This document shows positions 37,858-47,556 of a DNA stretch of 64,000 bases, one piece after another. Both the position numbers and the translations under genes were made by a program. The stretch is taken from positions 3,250 to 67,249 of the forward strand of contig JAWKTT010000026.1 in the NCBI GenBank assembly GCA_041398965.1, given 5' to 3'. This stretch comes from JAWKTT01 sp041398965 (GTDB taxonomy: Bacteria > Planctomycetota > Planctomycetia > Planctomycetales > Planctomycetaceae). The notes below the pieces were generated by a model. That model was not told the origin of the DNA and searched no databases. It worked only from the letters and a program-made list of their open reading frames with translations. Within the stretch, counting starts at the first letter, position 1; the number at the start of each line of letters is the position of its first letter.

Positions 37858-39504
37858 TCAGGCGGGAGTTCCAGCGACCTCATGTCGTTGCTCGGAATGG
37901 GCAAGGGCCGCACCGACGAAGCCGCGGAACAGCGGGTGCCCCTTGAGTGGTTTCGACCGGAACTCCGGATGAAACTGTACCGCGAGATACCAAGGATGCT
38001 CGGGAAGTTCCACGATCTCGACGAGTGATCCGGTCGGACTCTTCTCAGAAAAACTCGTCCCCGAAATGACGAGGCCAGCTGCCTCATATCGGGATCGATA
38101 CTCTTCATTAAATTCGTATCGATGCCGGTGACGCTCACTCACTTCTGTCGCCTCATAACACCGCTGTGCTAAAGACTCCTCTTTCAGCGAACAGGGCTGT
38201 GTCCCGAGACGCATCGTGGCCCCGCGATCGGTCACGCCAATTTGATCCGGCAACAGACTAATAACCGGATGAGGTGTTTCGGCATGAAATTCGGTACTGT
38301 TTGCATCATTCAGTCCCAGTACATTGCGACCATACTCGATGACAGCACACTGCATACCTAAGCAAATTCCAAAGAACGGAATCGACTGCTCTCGGGCGTA
38401 TCGAATTGCCTTAATTTTTCCTTCAATACCCCGATAACCAAAACCTCCGGGGATTAATAGCCCATCGACATTCGATAAGAGGTGACCGACGTTGTCGTCT
38501 GTTAAGTCTTCCGCTTCGATCTTGACGAACTCGATTTTTCTGCGATGAGAAAATCCCGCATGAGTGAGCGATTCGTAGATCGACTTATAAGCATCATGAT
38601 GCTCAATATACTTCCCGACGACAGCAATACGAACTTCCTCCTGAGACTCCCGAATTCGCTGTAACAGGTCTCGCCAGTCGTCGATCTGTAGTTCGCCAGC
38701 AGTTAGGCCCAGTTTCGTCGTGATAAGTTCGTCGAGACGGTGCTCCGCGAGGCCGAGCGGTACTTCGTAAATCGACAGTTCCTTGTCCTTTTCCTCGATA
38801 ACTGCCCTCTTTTCGATGTTACAGAAGAGGGCGATCTTGTCGATGTTCTCCTCCCCGAGTTCAACCTCGGTTCGCACGACTAAGATGTCTGGTTGAATCC
38901 CGATCTGGCGGAGTTGACCGACGGAGAATTGAGTCGGCTTCGTCTTAATCTCCTTGGCCGCCTTCAGGTAGGGGACCAGTGTCAGGTGTATAAACAAGCA
39001 ATTCTCTTTCCCAATATCGAGTGGAATCTGGCGAATCGATTCTAGGAAAGGGAGCCCTTCAATGTCGCCAACTGTGCCACCCAGTTCGGTGATTACGACA
39101 TCAACGTCATCACCATCGAGTCCGAGAATCATGGCCTTGATTTCATTCGTGATATGCGGCACCACTTGCACAGTGGCGCCGTCATAGTCCCCTCTTCGTT
39201 CCTTGTTAATGACCGACTGATAGATCTGACCGGTCGTGTAGTTGGATTTACGAGAGAGTGGAGAATTCGTGAAGCGTTCGTAGTGCCCGAGATCAAGGTC
39301 GGTTTCGGACCCGTCGTCGAGGACGTAAACTTCACCGTGCTGATAAGGGCTCATCGTGCCGGGGTCGACATTAATATAGGGGTCGAGCTTCTGCATCCGA
39401 ACCCTGAGGCCGCGACGTTCAAGCAGCAGGCCGATGGCGGCTGAGGTGAGTCCTTTGCCGAGCGAGCTGACGACTCCCCCCGTCACGAAGATATGTTTGG
39501 TCAT
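37858..39504 (-). CDS. pyrG: CTP synthase (glutamine hydrolysing)
   Basis: This enzyme makes CTP from UTP, ATP and glutamine. The 548-residue product begins TKHIFVTGGVVSSLGKGLTSAAIG, the ATP-binding synthetase start. The C-terminal class I amidotransferase domain has the catalytic Cys in FFGICLGMQC near residue 379, with a His-x-Glu partner in AVQFHPEFRS. Length is normal. It lies 200 bases downstream of kdsB on the same strand; that pairing is a known arrangement, because KdsB consumes CTP. It ends with a short extension after the domain. Confidence 0.97.
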   Translation of the reverse strand: MTKHIFVTGGVVSSLGKGLTSAAIGLLLERRGLRVRMQKLDPYINVDPGTMSPYQHGEVYVLDDGSETDLDLGHYERFTNSPLSRKSNYTTGQIYQSVINKERRGDYDGATVQVVPHITNEIKAMILGLDGDDVDVVITELGGTVGDIEGLPFLESIRQIPLDIGKENCLFIHLTLVPYLKAAKEIKTKPTQFSVGQLRQIGIQPDILVVRTEVELGEENIDKIALFCNIEKRAVIEEKDKELSIYEVPLGLAEHRLDELITTKLGLTAGELQIDDWRDLLQRIRESQEEVRIAVVGKYIEHHDAYKSIYESLTHAGFSHRRKIEFVKIEAEDLTDDNVGHLLSNVDGLLIPGGFGYRGIEGKIKAIRYAREQSIPFFGICLGMQCAVIEYGRNVLGLNDANSTEFHAETPHPVISLLPDQIGVTDRGATMRLGTQPCSLKEESLAQRCYEATEVSERHRHRYEFNEEYRSRYEAAGLVISGTSFSEKSPTGSLVEIVELPEHPWYLAVQFHPEFRSKPLKGHPLFRGFVGAALAHSEQRHEVAGTPA

Positions 39505-39704
39505 TCCTTGAAATCCGTGTCAACTAAATCGACATAAAGAAAAGCCGCAGCCATCGGGTCGAGGGGATGACTCCCAGACAGACACTCGTCTGCCGACACC
39601 CGAAGGACACGGCTCAAAACCTGCTGAACGCGATTGAACAGAAGCCCGCTGCCTCAGATGCTTCGCTGCCGTTGCATTTGAAACGCCAGCAACGCGACAA
39701 TCGC

Positions 39705-40571
39705 TCAACCGACCCGGCCCGTCAACTTCCGCTGACGTTCCACGAACCGAGCATAATCTTCCGACGTGTCGATTCCAACCGACCGATGCTTGACGATCTC
39801 GACCAAGATTGACGCCCCCGCCTCCAAGACCCGCAACTGTTCAAGACTTTCGAGCTTTTCCAGCCGAGATTGGGGCATTTGCGTGATCGCCAACAGGAAC
39901 TCGGGACGGTAGGCGTAGATTCCCAGATGCAATAACCAAGGAGACTCGACCCCCTGAGCGGCCGACAGGAGACGCGAAGACCCCTCGCTTCCATCGAGCG
40001 TGTCAGGAGATTCGTCAGATGTCGACGCAGCCGGGTCGGCCATTGGGTCGGGGAAGAACTCCTGCGGCTCGCCATCGCGGTAGCTTGGGACTGGCAGTCG
40101 GCTGAAGTAGAGTGCCCGTCCGTCCGACGCCCGCACCACTTTCACACACGACCGGTCCAACAGCGTCGCATTGTCGAGTATTGGAGTCGCCAAGGTCGCC
40201 ATGGGAATCTCGGGACGACTTCGTAACGCGGAAATCAGTCGATCGATCGTCGCTGGTGGGAGTTCCGGTTCATCTCCTTGCAGGTTGACGATCAACTCGG
40301 CGTCACGACCACAACGTCGCACCACTTCCGCGACCCGGTCTCCGCCGGTCGGATGAGACTGAGTTCGTTCGACCCGAGCCCCAAAACTCTCGGCGACCTT
40401 TTGAATCTCTTCACTGTCGGTCGCGATGATGACTTCATCAAGTAACTCGGCCCGACTGGCCGCTTCCCAGGCGTATTGAAGTAACGGCTTGCCCGTGTCG
40501 GCAAGCAGCATCTTGCCCGGAAGTCGAGAGGATGCGAGCCGAGCGGGGATGATGCCAATGATTGAGGACAT
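39705..40571 (-). CDS. kdsB: 3-deoxy-manno-octulosonate cytidylyltransferase
   Basis: KdsB activates Kdo with CTP for LPS inner-core synthesis. The product begins SSIIGIIPARLASSRLPGKMLL, with downstream motifs EVIIATDSEEI and IVNLQGDEPELPP, followed by LHLGIYAYR. The ATG at 40571, with GGAAGA upstream, is preferred over one at 40589. At 288 residues it is about 35-40 longer than usual. The extra is a Ser/Asp/Pro-rich insert around residues 168-200 (ADPAASTSDESPDTLDGS). It implies a Gram-negative-type LPS in this organism. Confidence 0.93.
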   Translation of the reverse strand: MSSIIGIIPARLASSRLPGKMLLADTGKPLLQYAWEAASRAELLDEVIIATDSEEIQKVAESFGARVERTQSHPTGGDRVAEVVRRCGRDAELIVNLQGDEPELPPATIDRLISALRSRPEIPMATLATPILDNATLLDRSCVKVVRASDGRALYFSRLPVPSYRDGEPQEFFPDPMADPAASTSDESPDTLDGSEGSSRLLSAAQGVESPWLLHLGIYAYRPEFLLAITQMPQSRLEKLESLEQLRVLEAGASILVEIVKHRSVGIDTSEDYARFVERQRKLTGRVG

Positions 40572-40806
40572 CGATTTCTTCCATAACATGTTGACAGCAG
40601 AACCAGGCCACCGTTTACACCATCAGCAGTCTCGCCGTCCAGTCAGTTCGACATCAAGAAATCCTCTCTCTTCATTCTTCCAACCCGGACTCTGTCCCCA
40701 TGGGTCTGTGTGACAGTATCATGATGAGGGGGCGAACTCGGCGACCCAGTCGCTTCGGAATCTGGGGGAGGCCCTCGACGGAAACCAGAAAAGAGTAGGG
40801 AACACC

Positions 40807-41079
40807 ATGACTCAAGCGATTGCCAATCCGGACGAACTTCGAGCGTTCGCCCTGAAGTTGAAGCAGTTCAACACGACCATCACCGATCAGGCGGCGATGT
40901 TGGCCAATCAACTCGAAACACTGAGCGGCTCTTGGCGAGACCAGGAGAACGCCAAGTTCACCGAGCAGTTTCAGGAACATCTCCGCCTTCTCGGCCATTT
41001 CGTCGAAGCCAACAACGGCCACATCCCCTACCTGCTCCGCAAGGCGGATCGCCTCGACGAATACTTGCAACAACGATAA
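40807..41079 (+). CDS. WXG100-like small helical protein
   Basis: WXG100 proteins are small helical-hairpin dimers that are substrates of type VII (ESX/Yuk) secretion. The 90-residue product is helical throughout, with a Trp at position 43 in the loop between two amphipathic helices (LETLSGSWRDQENAKF). The motif is W-R-D rather than W-x-G. It is followed after 73 bases by a coiled-coil gene on the same strand. No ESX ATPase (EccC/FtsK-like) or other component is in the window. Planctomycetes are reported to encode such proteins; whether they are secreted is unproven. Confidence 0.72.
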   Translation: MTQAIANPDELRAFALKLKQFNTTITDQAAMLANQLETLSGSWRDQENAKFTEQFQEHLRLLGHFVEANNGHIPYLLRKADRLDEYLQQR

Positions 41080-41152
41080 CCGTGCGGCACAGGCGAAAGG
41101 TCGCCGCCGAGGAGGCGGAGGAACGCAGAGTCTGTTTGCAGGAAGGTGTGTG

Positions 41153-41650
41153 ATGACTGGCAATGCAAATGTCCGTTCGATCCCGGTGATTCGGGAGTTT
41201 CGGGGGGCGGTGCAGTTGTTTCTCGAAGAGGCTCAAGGCTCGTTGGATGCGATTGCCATGGAGATGCAACGAGCCTTTGCCTGGGTTGAGGAGGAGCGTC
41301 CGCATTACTGGGAGAGACAGTCCCGACGGGCCTTCGATCAGGTGGCCCAGGCCCGCAGCGCGTTGCACACCTGCACGATGAGAACGGTCGCCGATCATCG
41401 CCCCAGTTGCATCGAAGAGAAACAAGCCTTGGCCGCTGCCAAGCGACGACTCGAGCATTGTCAGGAGCAGATGAAACGCGTACAGAAGTGGGCCGTGAAG
41501 ATTCGGCACGAGGCGGACGAGTTCCGAGGTCGCCTCTCTGGCCTGCGTCGACTTCTGGAGAACGATCTCCCCGAACTCCTCGCCCAACTCGACCAAGCCG
41601 CCACCGCCCTCGAAGCCTACGCCGACATCACCGCCCCGCCCCCCACATAA
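41153..41650 (+). CDS. Coiled-coil protein downstream of the WXG100-like gene
   Basis: The 165-residue product is strongly alpha-helical and charged (EEKQALAAAKRRLEHCQEQMKRVQKWAVKIRHEADEFRGRL), predicted as one long coiled coil. The start is the ATG at 41153 with AGGAAGG (41140-41146) at good spacing. A GTG directly before is possible. It likely forms one unit with the preceding gene. It may be a partner, chaperone or second secreted component. No named family recognised. Confidence 0.75.
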   Translation: MTGNANVRSIPVIREFRGAVQLFLEEAQGSLDAIAMEMQRAFAWVEEERPHYWERQSRRAFDQVAQARSALHTCTMRTVADHRPSCIEEKQALAAAKRRLEHCQEQMKRVQKWAVKIRHEADEFRGRLSGLRRLLENDLPELLAQLDQAATALEAYADITAPPPT

Positions 41651-41728
41651 TCTCCCCCGGCACAATACCGTTGCCGTTCTCAACGCAGGGCTTCTCGACG
41701 TTTCGAAACGCCCCCTCAGTGGGTGCGA

Positions 41729-44662
41729 TTACTGAGCAAGGGGAGATATCGGAATCACCTTCAACTCCATCGTCCCCGGATCGAGCCGTTGTTGGCTGCG
41801 GCGTTCGAGGTCGGCTAGTTCCCGCTGAAAGTCCGCGGTCATCCAAGTCTGCACCGGCCACTCCACAAGATCACTCGTCGAAGTGATGCCATAGATGTAA
41901 CCGGTCTCGGGGTGGATGTGTGCCTTATGTGTGTTTGAAGCGAAATCGTATATCGATTCAACTCGACGCAGTATTCTGTCGGGCCGCAGATAGGATCGCA
42001 GGACATAGCTATCGTTAACTAGGCCAAAGAATGTGCCATCCTTGCGCATTTCAAAACGAAAGAGACTCGGGGTGCCAATTTCGCTCGTCTGGCCGTGTTT
42101 CTGAAATCTCGGGAACCATTCACCTTCCGAGGGGAGGTCACTCAATATCCAAATCTTCTCGAGATCCCCAGATCCCGATATGGGGGCTCCTCCAGACGAA
42201 ATGAGGAATCTTCCTTGGGGATCGACGATGAAATGCATAATGTCATTCTCTTCGAATCCTGAGGTCTTAGGGTCTCGACGGTGAAACTGGTATAACTGTT
42301 TCCCCGTCTTGGCTGACCACAGCCACGCCCTTCTGGAGTCGGAATGTGCCGTCAGCATCAAATTCAACTGATCGTCGAAGTGAAGACCATTGTGTCCGAT
42401 TTTCGTCATGTCGTGGAACGTGACCTGCGGGCGACTTCTGTCGAAGTGGATCAGATGTGCAGGAACTGGGGTGTCTTTGTCGGCACCGTATGTGATCAGA
42501 AAGCCATCCTTTGACGGCAGAAGTGTCACTCCTTGAAATCGGCCTTCGCTCTTGAGTTCAAAGATCGGGTCTGGGGCATCCAGACGATAAATCAGAACTG
42601 ACCCTTCATAGTCAAACTTACCTCTGGTCGTTACCACAATCGATTGGAGATCGCCAGAAACTGCGACCTGACCAAATTTCTCCGTAGTCTTCCAAATACG
42701 AATCGGCTCTTCTGTCCCCACCTGAAAGAGTCCCACTTCAGTTCCATGCCAAGAAAGAAATCGCTGCTCGTCAATGAACAACCAGTGGCCTGAGACATCT
42801 TCCCAGTGGTCCTGTTTGACCAGTGAATCAGCCCGGTCGGTCGAGTGGAGTTCGATCCGAACCTGCGAGTCCTTAGGATTCGCAGCCGGTTCATTGATCC
42901 TATTCACCTTCGAGCGGCGAATAATGAGTTGGCTCCCGCGAGGGCTGTGAGCGACCACACTGAGCCGATCGCTACCAGTAATTTCCCAGAGCTTCTTTTT
43001 CTCGTCCATCGACCAAAGGGCCAACGACGTGAAATTAGAATCGCCCGCGGTCAACAGACGATTTCCTGCAAGAAAGGAGTGGAAACGAGCAGGTGTCTGC
43101 TGGCTATTTTTGAGTGGCATCACCACGTTCGGGGCCCGAAGGCTGGCATTCCAGACACGAATGAGCCGACCGTCTCCGTACGTCACAATTCGCTTGCCGT
43201 CCGCAGTGAAGAGTGCCGCCAACATCGGACCGTGCAGTGTTCGGACTGGTCGACTGCTGTCACTCAACTCTTTCGAATACGGTGGACCATAGATTCGACG
43301 AGTTCCGATCTGAAACGTCTCGATCCCTTTGCTGCCACAGTCGGCAGACACGATGTCGTTGTTTGGATGAAAAAAGGCCCTCTCGACATTACCCCGCACG
43401 GTCGCTCGCACTCGTAACTCGGCGATGCGACCTTGCCCGTCACGGGCAATCTCTTGTGGATTACCAATCGACCACACTTTGAATTCACCGGAATCGCCCC
43501 AACTCGCCAAGTACTGTCCTGACGGATCGAACATGGCCCCAACGACTGCGTTTTCGTGCTCCAACGTCGCCACGACCTTTCGCTCAGACCATGACCAAAT
43601 GTCGAGTTGCCGCTCGAGCGCCTCACTCGGACGACCGTTCTGATGCCATGTGACGAAGTATCGACCCTGATTGTCTGATTCAACACCCCGAGGTTCCGAT
43701 GAAACCTGGAAATCGTGCTGGGGTTCTCGTCTGCCGACAGTCCAACTCTGCATTAGCGCAAAGTGCTCTCCCTTGCGGCTCCATGTGATTAGCTCCTGCC
43801 GATCGTGTGAGTAGATTGCTTGCAGGAGTGGCTCAGTGAACAAGAATTCTTGTATTAGCTGACGCTTTTCAGTGTCCCAGATTGTTGCAGATTCCTTTGT
43901 CACCCGCACGAATGGCGCCGTGGGTCGGACGACTCTCTGATGCTCAATTCGGTACGGAAAGTACATCGCTTCCAAGTCGTCTTCCGCGACCAGAATCGGC
44001 TGACTGCCGGGCTTCCAGGTCCACGGTCCCGATCTCGCTCCCGAGATGATCGCCTCCGTTCCTTTCCCGGTGAAAAAGCCTCCCGCGACGCTACTCATCT
44101 TCGGGTCCCGTTTGACACTGAACTCGTCATACGCCTCTGGTTTGTCGATCCACCAGAACATCGCTTTGTCAAAGGCCTTAATCAGCACGAGGCGTTCGGT
44201 CGGATGGAACTCGACGGAACCGATGGGGCGATCGACCTTGAGGGAGGCGACCAGTTCGGTTGTTACGAGGGACCAGATGTGGATGGTCTTTTCCTTTCTG
44301 CTCCACGAGCAGAGCAGTTCCTCGTTGGGGGAAAGGGAGACTCCGGTCACTTCACCCGAGTGCTGGAGCGTGAAGTCGATAGCTCCAAGTGCTTCCTGGG
44401 CCGCGTGACCGGCATCGATCGCCAGTTGTTCGTCTCCAGCTGCGTAGGCATTCAACCCGGCATGCAACAGCAAATGAGCCGCCCGGACATCATCCCGCGA
44501 CACATCCCGCTCATGCAGTCCTAACTCAAACTGCAACAAAGCGATCTGCCCCTTTAACCCCCGCTCCCCGTCCGTTGCCGCCGCCGACTCCTCCCCCCAC
44601 AACCCTTGAGCCGCCGACAGTATCCCCACGACCACCAGACAAACCCCTATCAAACTTCTCAT
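41729..44662 (-). CDS. Secreted WD40-type beta-propeller protein
   Basis: The 977-residue product starts at ATG 44662 behind GGGAGG; a TTG further upstream is less likely. It begins with a signal peptide (MRSLIGVCLVVVGILSAA). Many WD40-like repeats follow, visible as strands ending in W (ELLCSWSRKEKTIHIWSL, GQYLASWGDSGEFKVW, KRIVTYGDGRLIRVWNASLR). The pattern suggests two propellers, about 150-450 and 470-900. It has no catalytic motif. It probably mediates protein contacts outside the cytoplasm. It follows the ICMT-like gene on the minus strand at a distance of 146 bases. Confidence 0.82.
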   Translation of the reverse strand: MRSLIGVCLVVVGILSAAQGLWGEESAAATDGERGLKGQIALLQFELGLHERDVSRDDVRAAHLLLHAGLNAYAAGDEQLAIDAGHAAQEALGAIDFTLQHSGEVTGVSLSPNEELLCSWSRKEKTIHIWSLVTTELVASLKVDRPIGSVEFHPTERLVLIKAFDKAMFWWIDKPEAYDEFSVKRDPKMSSVAGGFFTGKGTEAIISGARSGPWTWKPGSQPILVAEDDLEAMYFPYRIEHQRVVRPTAPFVRVTKESATIWDTEKRQLIQEFLFTEPLLQAIYSHDRQELITWSRKGEHFALMQSWTVGRREPQHDFQVSSEPRGVESDNQGRYFVTWHQNGRPSEALERQLDIWSWSERKVVATLEHENAVVGAMFDPSGQYLASWGDSGEFKVWSIGNPQEIARDGQGRIAELRVRATVRGNVERAFFHPNNDIVSADCGSKGIETFQIGTRRIYGPPYSKELSDSSRPVRTLHGPMLAALFTADGKRIVTYGDGRLIRVWNASLRAPNVVMPLKNSQQTPARFHSFLAGNRLLTAGDSNFTSLALWSMDEKKKLWEITGSDRLSVVAHSPRGSQLIIRRSKVNRINEPAANPKDSQVRIELHSTDRADSLVKQDHWEDVSGHWLFIDEQRFLSWHGTEVGLFQVGTEEPIRIWKTTEKFGQVAVSGDLQSIVVTTRGKFDYEGSVLIYRLDAPDPIFELKSEGRFQGVTLLPSKDGFLITYGADKDTPVPAHLIHFDRSRPQVTFHDMTKIGHNGLHFDDQLNLMLTAHSDSRRAWLWSAKTGKQLYQFHRRDPKTSGFEENDIMHFIVDPQGRFLISSGGAPISGSGDLEKIWILSDLPSEGEWFPRFQKHGQTSEIGTPSLFRFEMRKDGTFFGLVNDSYVLRSYLRPDRILRRVESIYDFASNTHKAHIHPETGYIYGITSTSDLVEWPVQTWMTADFQRELADLERRSQQRLDPGTMELKVIPISPLAQ

Positions 44663-44808
44663 CCCCGCCTCCCTCACAAGATTCAACAGGCCACCCCAAG
44701 ACGAATCGACTTACTAAGCCACGACCGTTGTATTAGAGAAGTAGGATATCAAATGGTGTGACAAGCGGAATACGCGACTTAACAAACCTTCGAGCAATTC
44801 CCCAGACT

Positions 44809-45471
44809 TCACCAAACTCTGGGGAGGAGGCGCCAGGGGACCGTTTTGGTGTACTCGATGTAGGTGGGGGAGGTGAGGAGCAGGGGTTCTTCGACGTGGA
44901 TGCGGATCAGGGCGAAGGGGAGCGAGAGGGCGAAGGGGGTCATGGTCAGGAGTGACGGTTGGGCGGCGAAGCAGGCGGCGGCGATGAGAAGTTGACCGGC
45001 ATATGCGGGGTGACGAATGAACCGATAGGGGCCAGAGGTCACCACGTCACGCAGAGCGGGGAGGACAGCAAAGTTGCGGCCCAGCGTGAGAAACGCCCAG
45101 ATCGCGAGCAAGACGCCAACGGCGAGAATTCCCCTTGCGAGCGTTGGCCAGTCGCTTAACGAGGGGGCCAGTTGAAACGTCAACACGCCAACACCAACCG
45201 ACGGGAGAGAGAGCAGAATCGCGCGGGGCGAGCCACGTCGTCGCACCGGCTGACGCACGACCAGCAGCAGCCCGACAATTAGATTGAGTATGAACAGGAA
45301 AGTGGTCGACGAGTCGAAGGAACGGTCACGTCGAAACCACGATGCGAGTGGCCAAAACAGAATGGAGCATCCGAGAAGCAAGTTCTGAAGACGTTCCCAC
45401 AGAACAGACTTCTCAGTGCGAAATCCGAAGTCTTCGTCGACTCCATTGCCTTTCGGCAGATTGAGATTCAA
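44809..45471 (-). CDS. Isoprenylcysteine carboxyl methyltransferase-like integral membrane protein
   Basis: The 220-residue product has several hydrophobic segments and the family signature GPYRFIRHPAYAGQLL near residues 155-170, where R-H-P-A-Y-x-G contacts SAM. The family (ICMT/PEMT-like) methylates small lipophilic or prenylated substrates; the bacterial substrate is unknown. The start is a TTG at 45471. Its TTG overlaps the TGA stop of the small upstream gene (TTGA), which supports the start and translational coupling. No ATG occurs before the first membrane segment. Confidence 0.85.
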   Translation of the reverse strand: MNLNLPKGNGVDEDFGFRTEKSVLWERLQNLLLGCSILFWPLASWFRRDRSFDSSTTFLFILNLIVGLLLVVRQPVRRRGSPRAILLSLPSVGVGVLTFQLAPSLSDWPTLARGILAVGVLLAIWAFLTLGRNFAVLPALRDVVTSGPYRFIRHPAYAGQLLIAAACFAAQPSLLTMTPFALSLPFALIRIHVEEPLLLTSPTYIEYTKTVPWRLLPRVW

Positions 45472-45581
45472 TAGAAATACCAGCCCCAGTCAAAGGCATA
45501 ACTCAGGCCGTTCAACAGGACCAGAATCCCGATCGTCACCAGAATCCCGCCGCCACCACCACCTTCGTCGTCATCACTCAT
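45468..45581 (-). CDS. 37-residue small membrane protein coupled to the ICMT-like gene
   Basis: An ATG at 45581 opens a 37-residue frame. An acidic start and a Gly-rich stretch (MSDDDEGGGGGG) precede a hydrophobic helix (ILVTIGILVLLNGLSY) and an aromatic tail (FDWGWYFY). It ends TGA overlapping the TTG start of the next gene (TTGA). A GGGG-rich ribosome site lies 7 bases upstream. The single-helix topology and the four-base overlap are strong signs of a real small gene, perhaps a partner of the methyltransferase. Confidence 0.7.
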   Translation of the reverse strand: MSDDDEGGGGGGILVTIGILVLLNGLSYAFDWGWYFY

Positions 45582-45802
45582 TACGCACCCCAGGAGCAAG
45601 AAGTGAAGTCCCTGTTCGATTGGTGCAACGCCGAAAGACGTCCGCCAAAGTGGACAAGGAATTGTTGAGAAGACGCCAGCGCGTCTTGGAACATAAGAAG
45701 CTACGCGGCAACGTGAGTGCTGTCAACTAACGATCGATGTTAATGTCCGTCGGGAGGATTGTTGGGCTCGAAGAACGGCACATGTTGACATTGGATTTGT
45801 GA

Positions 45803-47281
45803 TTAGTTTTTCGGCGGGCGAGTTCCGGTCGATGATTGTTGGGCCAGTTTGGCGAGGTGGGGGAGGTACTCTTGGTAGGCTGCTTCGGCTGCAACGTTCT
45901 TGGTGGCTTCAGGATCTTTCTCGAAGTCGATCAGTTCGATTGCATCGAGGGAGCCATTGCGTCGGCTTCGCCATTCGGTATAGCGAAAGCGTTCAGTGCG
46001 GATGCTGGTGCCGAGCATTGGGCCAGCACCCGGTTTCCCTTTGATGTACTGACTAAATGCGGCCTCTTTCCACGGACGGTCAGGGTTTTCCAGCAGCGGT
46101 TTGAAGCTGTCGCCATGACAATGTTTTGGGACGTCGATTCCCGCTAATTCACAGAGGGTGGGGTACATGTCGACCAACTCGACCATTGCGGCACGTTGTC
46201 CGCGATAGTCTCCCAGAGAGGTGGGGACAGCAATCAGCAACGGGACGCGCGTGGCCACTTCATAGTTCGTATGTTTGCACCAGTCGCCGAAGTCACCGAG
46301 ATACCAGCCATGATCCCCCCAGAGGATAACGATGGTATTCTCTGCGAGTTTAAGTTCGTCCAGTTTGTCGAGTACCTTGCCGATTTGCGCATCAACATAG
46401 CTTGTCGAGGCATAGTATCCATGAATGAGTTCTTTGGTCTTTGCGTCATCAAGGGGGTCGACGTTATTAGGAATGTCGGAGTAGTTTTTGAGTTCTCCCC
46501 AGGATGAGCCGGCATAAGGGACGCCGTTGATGACATCCTGCCGACTGGGGACACGAATCGAATCGCGATCGTAGAGGTCCCAATACTTGCCGGGTGCAGT
46601 GAAGGGGAGATGTGGTCTGGCGAAACCAACGGCAAAGAAGAAGGGCTTATTGGACTCCTTAAAGTGGCTCAGCATCTGACAGGCTCGCGAGGCAGTCTCT
46701 CCGTCTTTATAGGCGTCGTCGGGGACGTCTCCGCCATTTTCGACAGAAGGGGCGAAGCGGGTTCCGTCTTCTGCCCGTTTGCTGTCGCCGACTCGATTTG
46801 CTGGCAGGACATAGGCGGCTCCCTTGCCCGGTTGGGACGGGGCGATGCGGTCGGCCGAGAGGGTCCAACTGGAGGCATCGTCGGTGGGGGAGTGATAGAC
46901 CTTCCCGAGGAAACTTGTCTGATAGCCAGACTGTTTGAACGTCTGGGGGAGCGTTACAACGTTGGGCATCTTGCTGCGAAGAGGTGTCTTGTAGTCCCAG
47001 CACTGTGTGGTCTCGGGGCGACAACCGCTCATCAGACTGGCCCGCGATGCCCCGCAAACCGCGACCTGACAGTAGGCTCGTTGAAACAGCACTCCCCGAG
47101 CGGCCAGACGGTCGAGGTTGGGAGTCAACATCTGTTGCGACCCATAACACTTCAGTTCTGGCCTGAGGTCGTCGACGGCGATGAACAGCACATTGGGGCG
47201 CTGCGAATCGTCCGCAGCCTCTGCCCGAAAGTTGAGGTGAAACAGGATCAAACCACAGACAAATACGAGTCGGTACATCAT
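45803..47281 (-). CDS. Type I sulfatase (formylglycine-dependent)
   Basis: The 492-residue product is a secreted arylsulfatase-family enzyme. The frame is open far upstream, but the ATG at 47281 has GGGAG upstream and starts a clean signal peptide (MMYRLVFVCGLILFHLNFRAEA). The sulfatase domain shows RPNVLFIAVDDLRPELKCYG (metal-binding Asp pair) and the active-site C-G-A-S-R-A-S-L near residue 76, where Cys becomes formylglycine. A later WGDHGWYLGDFGDWCKHTNYE supplies further ligands. The closest type I know is iduronate-2-sulfatase-like (S1 family). Such enzymes are abundant in planctomycetes that degrade sulfated polysaccharides. Confidence 0.94.
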   Translation of the reverse strand: MMYRLVFVCGLILFHLNFRAEAADDSQRPNVLFIAVDDLRPELKCYGSQQMLTPNLDRLAARGVLFQRAYCQVAVCGASRASLMSGCRPETTQCWDYKTPLRSKMPNVVTLPQTFKQSGYQTSFLGKVYHSPTDDASSWTLSADRIAPSQPGKGAAYVLPANRVGDSKRAEDGTRFAPSVENGGDVPDDAYKDGETASRACQMLSHFKESNKPFFFAVGFARPHLPFTAPGKYWDLYDRDSIRVPSRQDVINGVPYAGSSWGELKNYSDIPNNVDPLDDAKTKELIHGYYASTSYVDAQIGKVLDKLDELKLAENTIVILWGDHGWYLGDFGDWCKHTNYEVATRVPLLIAVPTSLGDYRGQRAAMVELVDMYPTLCELAGIDVPKHCHGDSFKPLLENPDRPWKEAAFSQYIKGKPGAGPMLGTSIRTERFRYTEWRSRRNGSLDAIELIDFEKDPEATKNVAAEAAYQEYLPHLAKLAQQSSTGTRPPKN

Positions 47282-47556
47282 CGGCTGCAACTCCCAGGTC
47301 TGGTTTTCGCGAAAGTTGTGGGGAAAGAGATCGAACGAACGTATCGTCGGCGTGAAATCTGTTAAGACGTCTGCGATACGTTTCAGAGACGTCCGAGGTG
47401 ACAGAGTAACGCATTGGGCTCTTTGACTGGAACCAATGGACGCGGTTATACTGAGCGAAGAGTGAGTCCCCTTTCTGATCGCCCATTCGCTGTGCAGCCT
47501 CTTTCTGAGTGCTGGGGGTGGCGTCGTTCCGGTGTCAAGTCGTTTCAGGAGTCGTG

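Noticed and set aside
40807..41650. A complete type VII secretion locus
   Set aside because: Only a WXG100-like gene and a coiled-coil gene are present; no ATPase or membrane component is nearby.
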